The notes beneath the pieces were generated by a model. The model was not told where the DNA came from. It worked only from the letters and a program-made list of their open reading frames with translations, and searched no databases. A stretch of 64,000 bases of DNA from Gordionus sp. m RMFG-2023 (taxonomy: Eukaryota; Nematomorpha; Gordioida; Chordodea; Parachordodidae), in contig NC_088777.1 in the NCBI RefSeq assembly GCF_954871325.1, positions 53,382,002 through 53,446,001 of the forward strand. Direction: 5' to 3'. Position numbers and translations under genes: made by a program. Shown one piece after another: positions 58,401-64,000 of the stretch; the stretch's first letter is position 1, and the number at the start of each line of letters is the position of its first letter.

Positions 58401-58544
58401 GCATAATTTTTTAAATTTAAAAGAACAAAATATTCAAATACATTTATATTACTTAACAATGGTTAAGAAAAGTTCTTGAAAAGTTTTTAAAATTTTTTTT
58501 ATTTATTGTATTTTTTTTAAATCTAATTTATAAAATAAGTTATT

Positions 58545-58745
58545 ATCCACATCTAACTCATTCAAATGTTGAGATGGAACACTTCAATTCTAGACCGAGG
58601 ATTTTTAACTGATCCATTATCTCCTATGTCCTATGTGATTAGAAGGTGTGCCTGTAGAGCTAAGTGGGTCAGCTTCATCTTTTATGATATTGGTCCCTCC
58701 ATTACTTCCGCATTGACGATATGTGAAAATCACTTAATTTTAAAG
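58545..58745. other. foreign insert replacing exon A of gene 10
   Basis: Sequence on both sides (to about 58.54 kb and from about 58.77 kb) follows gene 6, but the exon A region is replaced by about 200 bases without a counterpart elsewhere in the window. A 61-residue frame (58566-58751) crosses it and is of no known family. Confidence 0.55.
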
Positions 58746-59914
58746 ATATAATTTTTTTTGAATGGAATACAAAAATCTTTCTTGAAAATTTATATAGAAA
58801 AACAATCTTTAAGCATATGTTGTCTGACAAATTGAAGCTCATTCTCACATGGCATTAGGCTTGATATTTTTTTTTTGGTTTAATATTAAAGGATATATAA
58901 TCTATCTTCCATAGGTTAAAACATACTATATTTTGAACAAAAGTCTTTCAAAAGACGTTATCCAATAAAAAAAGGAATAGGTGATAGGATGAAGTCCCAG
59001 TAAAATAATCATTTAGTTCTTCTCTCTGTTCCAGCAACAATTAAGATCTTTCTTTTGCATTCCAATACTTATAAAAGTTAAGCGAGATTTCAAAAAATAA
59101 ATTCATTCAATATTTCGTGAATTCCCAGCAATTCATTTGTTATTATTATTTACGAAAAATATTTGAATTTACAATTATTTATATATTTTTTCTAAAAATA
59201 TCAATATAATCATTCTAAGGTCTTTCTGGAGAATCTTCTTATTAAAATCGAAGAAATTCCTCATTCATGATTAAGTGTTATCGAAGGACCCTCAATTTAA
59301 ACACCGATTTAAGGATAAACGGAAAAATCTAAGATTTTAATCCTAAATAAATATTTAACGAAGGCTTCAAATAGATGGCACGGGTAAAAGAAAGGTTTCT
59401 TGACTAAATATCAAGGCTTATGTAACAATTTTTGGCAAAAATATTGGTCATTTGTGAATATAATTTGTAGAAACCAGCTCCGATATTATTAATACTCCAC
59501 TTTTGTAATCGATATTTATCTCAGAAACCTGCAAAGGGTCAAATCGTAGGGCCCCTGGCTTAGTCCCAAAATATTTTAGAAACCGGTCCGGTCCGGCCCG
59601 GTTCGGTTCATATGGTTAATTATTTTTATTATATAGTTTTATTCGCTTTCGAAAATGATAAAACCGAAAATGATAAAACCGAAAATGATAAAACCGAAAA
59701 TATAAACGGCAAAGTGTTATCTTTAATGATTCGATCAAATTTTGAGCTTATTTAATTGGCATTACGTTCATACGGAAACTTGTCGGGATCAACGAAATCC
59801 AATCAATCAGCTGTCTTCCTCCAGCTACAATAAATTTTCTAGATCCTGATTTATTATCGATACTCAAAAAATTGATCCAATTGGAAAAATTTTATTTATT
59901 TTTTTCATTAAAAG

Positions 59915-62332
59915 ATTTGGACGCTCGTGGTTCCTATTGTGCTTGTAACAAACGTACGCCTCCATGTTTAACGGCTCCGCCCTCAGATTGCAAAGGTGAC
60001 CTAATTTTGGACGAATGTGGATGCTGCTACGTTTGCGCCAAAGTATCTTAAATAAACCGCATTTAATATCCTTGTAAAGAGAATATTTTGTGATTATTTT
60101 TATACATGTGATTTGTTTAAATATCGTTAGGTGAAAGGCGAAGTGTGTTTGGAACAATATGGACCAATGAAAAAATGTTCCAGCGGATTAATATGTATAC
60201 TAGATAACTAAAACGACCAATTTTTTGCAAAAGGGATCTGCACAACGGAATACCCTAGAGTAATTTTTTTCTGCTGTTTTTATTAACTATGCCAACAATA
60301 TCATATTTGTAAAGGTAAGAACCCCGAATTTAAGTGAAACAAGAATTTAAAACACAAATTAAAAATATTCTTGCATATATTTGGCTTGATCATTTATACC
60401 CTATAAGCAGTCGTAGCTTCGCTAATTAAATATTGAACCCTTCTCGAAAAATAATAATTTATTTTATTTTCCCTTTACAAGATACTAAATTAGTATCGAA
60501 TGTTTAACTCTCGAAAACGATTTTAATTTTAAAAAGAATTTTTAGTGTACTTTTCGGTTAAAAAATAACAGAAATATTTTATATATATCAGATATCTTTA
60601 TTATTTTTTTTTAAATTAAACACCCTAACATACCCGTCATGATACGAATATCAATAATTCTTGCATATATTTGGCTTGATCATTTATACCCTATAAGCAG
60701 TCGTAGCTTCGCTAATTAAATATTGAACCCTTCTCGAAAAATAATAATTTTTTTATTTTCCCTTTATAAGATACTAAATTAGTATCGAATGTTTAACTCT
60801 CGAAAACGATTTTAATTTTAAAAAGAATTTTTAGTGTACTTTTCGGTTAAAAAATAACAGAAATATAAATATATATCAGATATCTTTATTATTTTTTTTA
60901 AATTAAACACCCTAACATACCCGTCATGATACGAATATCAATAATTCTTGCATATATTTGGCTTGATCATTTATACCCTATAAGCAGTCGTAGCTTCGCT
61001 AATTTTGAACCCTTCTCGAAAAATAATAATTTATTTTATTTTCCCTTTATAAGATACTAAATTAGTATCGAATGTTTAACTCTCAAAAACGATTTTAATT
61101 TTAAAAAGAATTTTTAGTGTACTTTTCGGTTAAAAAATAACAGAAATATTTTATATATATCAGATATCTTTATTATTTTTTTTTAAATTAAACACCCTAA
61201 CATACCCGTCATGATACGAATATCAATAATTCTTGCATATATTTGGCTTGATCATTTATACCCTATAAGCAGTCGTAGCTTCGCTAATTAAATATTGAAC
61301 CCTTCTCGAAAAATAATAATTTATTTTATTTTCCCTTTATAAGATACTAAATTAGTATCGAATGTTTAACTCTCAAAAACGATTTTAATTTTAAAAAGAA
61401 TTTTTAGTGTACTTTTCGGTTAAAAAATAACAGAAATATAAATATATATCAGATATCTTTATTATTTTTTTTAAAACTAAACACCCTAACATACCCGTCA
61501 TGATACGAATATCAATAATTTTCGACCCGTAAATATGAAACCCGAACCGGACGGTTGGAAAATCTGGGTTAGGTTATGCAAATGGTTAATTTTCAGATCT
61601 CTGGTATTACATATTTTTTAAGAAGGAGTCGCTAAAATGATGTGACAAAATAAAGTTATATAATTTTTTTTTTAAACTTACTAAATAACATCTATTAAAA
61701 ATGGAGGGTATAACTATAGGAAGGGGGGGGGGAGTGGAAATTAGATAGGAAGATCTCTAAAGAGATTCTCTGTCTAATATAGAATCCACAAAGTTATTTC
61801 TTTAAAAAACTTTTAATCAATTGAAAACTTAGCCATAATTCTTAAGATAATGATAACTTATGCCATAAAAATTTTATTAATAAGTTCAAATATTTATCCT
61901 TTTTTTTTACGTGGGACAGGATATCATCATTAGGGTGTAGAAATAAAAAGAAAATATTTGTCCAAAACATAAATATGTTAGCTAAAAGATGATATAATAA
62001 ATATATGGCGTAAGATTATTTTCTTTATTCTAATATTGTATTATAATTGAACCTTGAGCTTGAAAACTTTTTTAATTATGGACTCCTGGTCAAAAATAAT
62101 TGATTTTTGCAGTACTTCAGATCCATACACTCAAAACTTTTATAGATTAAAAAAAATTGCACCAATCTAAGTTTAAAAAAATTAATAGCTATATATTAAA
62201 AAAATAAATTATTATTATTAGGAGGAAGGAGAAGCATGCAGTGTAGGTCATATGCAAGGGAATTGCAAAAAGGGATTGAAATGTGAACATTATCATCCAT
62301 CCATGATGGGTAAATGCGTCAAAAATTCATAG
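59915..62332 (+). pseudogene. gene 10: IGFBP-domain pseudogene, copy of gene 6
   Basis: Exon B (59915-60042, YCACNKRTPPC ... CGCCYVCAK), C1 (60131-60259) and C2 (62222-62332, EEGEACSVGHMQGNC ... GKCVKNS) keep their splice sites. Exon A is gone, exon B has one base fewer after the acceptor so phase 2 no longer fits, and C1 has an in-frame TAA at 60209. C2 is intact. The intron between C1 and C2 is enlarged by four copies of a 287-base repeat. An AATAAA is at 62432. It is close to gene 6 in sequence, so the loss is recent relative to the duplication. Confidence 0.75.
60368..61520. repeat. satellite-like tandem repeat, unit about 287 bases, four copies
   Basis: Units begin with ATTCTTGCATATATTTGGCTT at about 60368, 60657, 60944 and 61229 and end near CGTCATGATACGAATATCAA. 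Copies differ by few changes and small indels, some shared by alternate copies. Gene 6 has a single, more diverged copy at 42946-43207, so the amplification happened in gene 10 after the segmental duplication. Confidence 0.9.
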
Positions 62333-62339
62333 ATAATAA

Positions 62340-64000
62340 ATGTGTTATTCCAAAAAAAATTTTAAATAAATAATCTTCAAATTTTAGTGTTTAATATTAA
62401 TTAATGTATGTTTATATATATACAAGCTTTCAATAAATATTGCATAAAAACTATTCCAACATTCTTATACAGTTTTCATTAACCTGTAGAAACATGTGTG
62501 TTCTCTTTTTAATCTTTGGTTATAAATAATTTCAACTAGAAAGGCATTAATTTGGGCATAATTTATCAATTTTATGATTATGGATAGAGTTTTTGATTAA
62601 AGATCACCATTCAATCACAGTAGGAATTTCTTATTGCCCAAATCAAAATAATCTGAAACTTTAATTATTCTACTATAAAATCAAAATTCACTAAAATTAT
62701 TAATCTCTTTATAAAATTGTATTATTGTTTCATTTCCTAATATAATTTTGACTAACCTATTACCCTTATTATTATTATGGTGTAAATTTTATAATAATAT
62801 TTTATTTATTAAATAGATATTAGGCGCATTGGTATAATAAATATTTTTCTGAATCAGAAATCATTGGAGAACAAAGCCAAAGTTCACCCGCATCAAATTA
62901 TGGAGGAGGACGAATGTAGATAAAAAACTATCTCAGCTTTAATTAATCATAACAAACGATTGTCAGGAAACCTATAATATAAATTTATTGAGTCATATTT
63001 TGATAATAAAATCATTAATAATTATAGCATAGATATAAGGTCAACAACTATTACACGTTACCAACAAACATTTCTTTTATAAATATCTTAAAAATAAAAA
63101 TCCCAGATTAAAAGATTGCTCAGAATCGTTGTTTTGCACATGTTTTAGCTGTTCAAAAGCAAATAGACCTAATACCATTCAAACCATTCACGCCCATTAA
63201 AAACTTTTTAAAAAGAAAATTATTTTTAGGTTTGTATATATAAATTTAAAATAAATGAGTGTCCAGAACGATTAAATGAATTATATGTACAAAGATTGAA
63301 AAAATTTGGGTCGATAGTAAAATTAAAAATGCGCATGCGCATGCTTCTACATTTTTTTTTTGCATATTCTTTGTATACAATATAAACTGGCGTGACGCAT
63401 TAACAAAAATTTAATACGATTTTCTAAGCGATTAATTTCTGAATATTTATTCAATCTACGATTGGGCAAGTCGGTCAGTTGACATATCCAGTTCGACCAA
63501 TTGACGGTTAATTAATGTTACTTACACGGCTGATTGTTTATTGGATCCTCATTAGGTGGATGATGAGGCACGAAATACAATGTAAGAATTAGGCATTTTA
63601 CAAGATGATTTGATTGATATAAGTTCCAAATATTTTAAGTGATATCATAAAATTCAGAAGTAAAAGCGGCCATATTTAATAAAAATATGTGAAAAATTAT
63701 TTAAAAAATCATCTAACACAAAATAATAATCAAAGGATATATCAGAAATAAAAGGTATACGTCAAAAATGTATAAAAAAATCGTTTTAAAAAAAAAATTG
63801 AAACAATCTTAAAAAAATATTGTTTATAAAATATATATAACAAAATCTATAAATTATAGAAATAAATTCATATTAATAACTTAATATTAAATAAATAAAT
63901 AAATTATTTAACTTGTAATAAAATAGAATACATTGCCGAAAAATTCCGACGTTGTAGCTACAATCTTCCAAAATTATATATTCTTTTTATCCTATGAAAT
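62340..64000. other. downstream flank of gene 10 and window end
   Basis: Up to about 63.00 kb the sequence matches the flank of gene 6. Beyond it the DNA is AT-rich with the dispersed repeat at 63.30-63.53 kb (GGTCAATTGACC-type words and GCGCATGCGCATGC). No gene is supported. Confidence 0.55.

Overview
The window is AT-rich, intron-containing animal DNA, most likely from an arthropod. This is inferred from base composition, non-LTR, LTR and hAT transposons, A/T homopolymers and microsatellites, and small secreted cysteine-rich proteins of the IGFBP-domain type known from arachnids and other arthropods. There is no bacterial gene organisation and no host gene with a long open frame. The real genes are split into exons of 50-230 bases.

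The main content is a cluster of about nine related loci plus relics. They encode small secreted proteins with an insulin-like growth factor binding protein (IGFBP) N-terminal-type fold. The shared layout is exon A (signal peptide, ends in phase 2), exon B (eight cysteines including the CGCC-x-x-C signature, ends in phase 0), an optional exon C1 (four cysteines, phase 0 at both ends) and a last exon C2 (four cysteines, then stop). Loci, numbered here: gene 1 (5.5-9.0 kb, +), gene 2 (11.3-12.1 kb, +, no first exon found), gene 3 (21.9-23.7 kb, +), gene 4 (38.5-32.2 kb, -), gene 5 (36.4-35.2 kb, -, inside intron 1 of gene 4), gene 6 (41.2-44.0 kb, +), gene 7 (50.1-47.4 kb, -, decaying), gene 8 (53.7-51.8 kb, -), gene 9 (55.5-57.4 kb, +) and gene 10 (58.3-62.3 kb, +, pseudogene). 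Further exon relics lie at 18.6, 45.3 and 49.7 kb.

The cluster grew by several kinds of duplication: a local tandem copy (7.2-9.0 and 11.0-12.1 kb), a direct segmental copy of 4-5 kb (about 40.8-45.3 and 58.2-63.0 kb), a copy of gene 5 as gene 7, and two head-to-head inverted duplications centred near 40 kb (genes 4/6) and 54.75 kb (genes 8/9). A promoter-like block (an ACAACATTGTTCTCAAACT box followed by a TATATATAGCC box) precedes exon A of genes 1, 4 and 6 and the former exon A position of gene 10. It is present four times in a row before gene 1.

Mobile elements fill the spaces. At 12.45-14.23 kb is a 5'-truncated non-LTR element with a reverse transcriptase and a C-terminal Cys/His plus PDG endonuclease-like domain. 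At 15.2-18.1 kb is an APE-type LINE on the minus strand, and at 9.3-9.6 kb a small LINE tail. At 25.53-30.61 kb is a fossil LTR element with a 5-bp target duplication, whose left LTR is interrupted by a second fossil element with a Ty3/Gypsy-like gag. A hAT remnant with an 8-bp target duplication lies at 50.41-51.37 kb, and a hAT-like MITE family is scattered through the window. Microsatellites and minisatellites, and a 287-bp satellite-like repeat inside gene 10, complete the picture. The ends (0-4.8 and 63-64 kb) and 45.4-47.3 kb hold no gene that can be supported.
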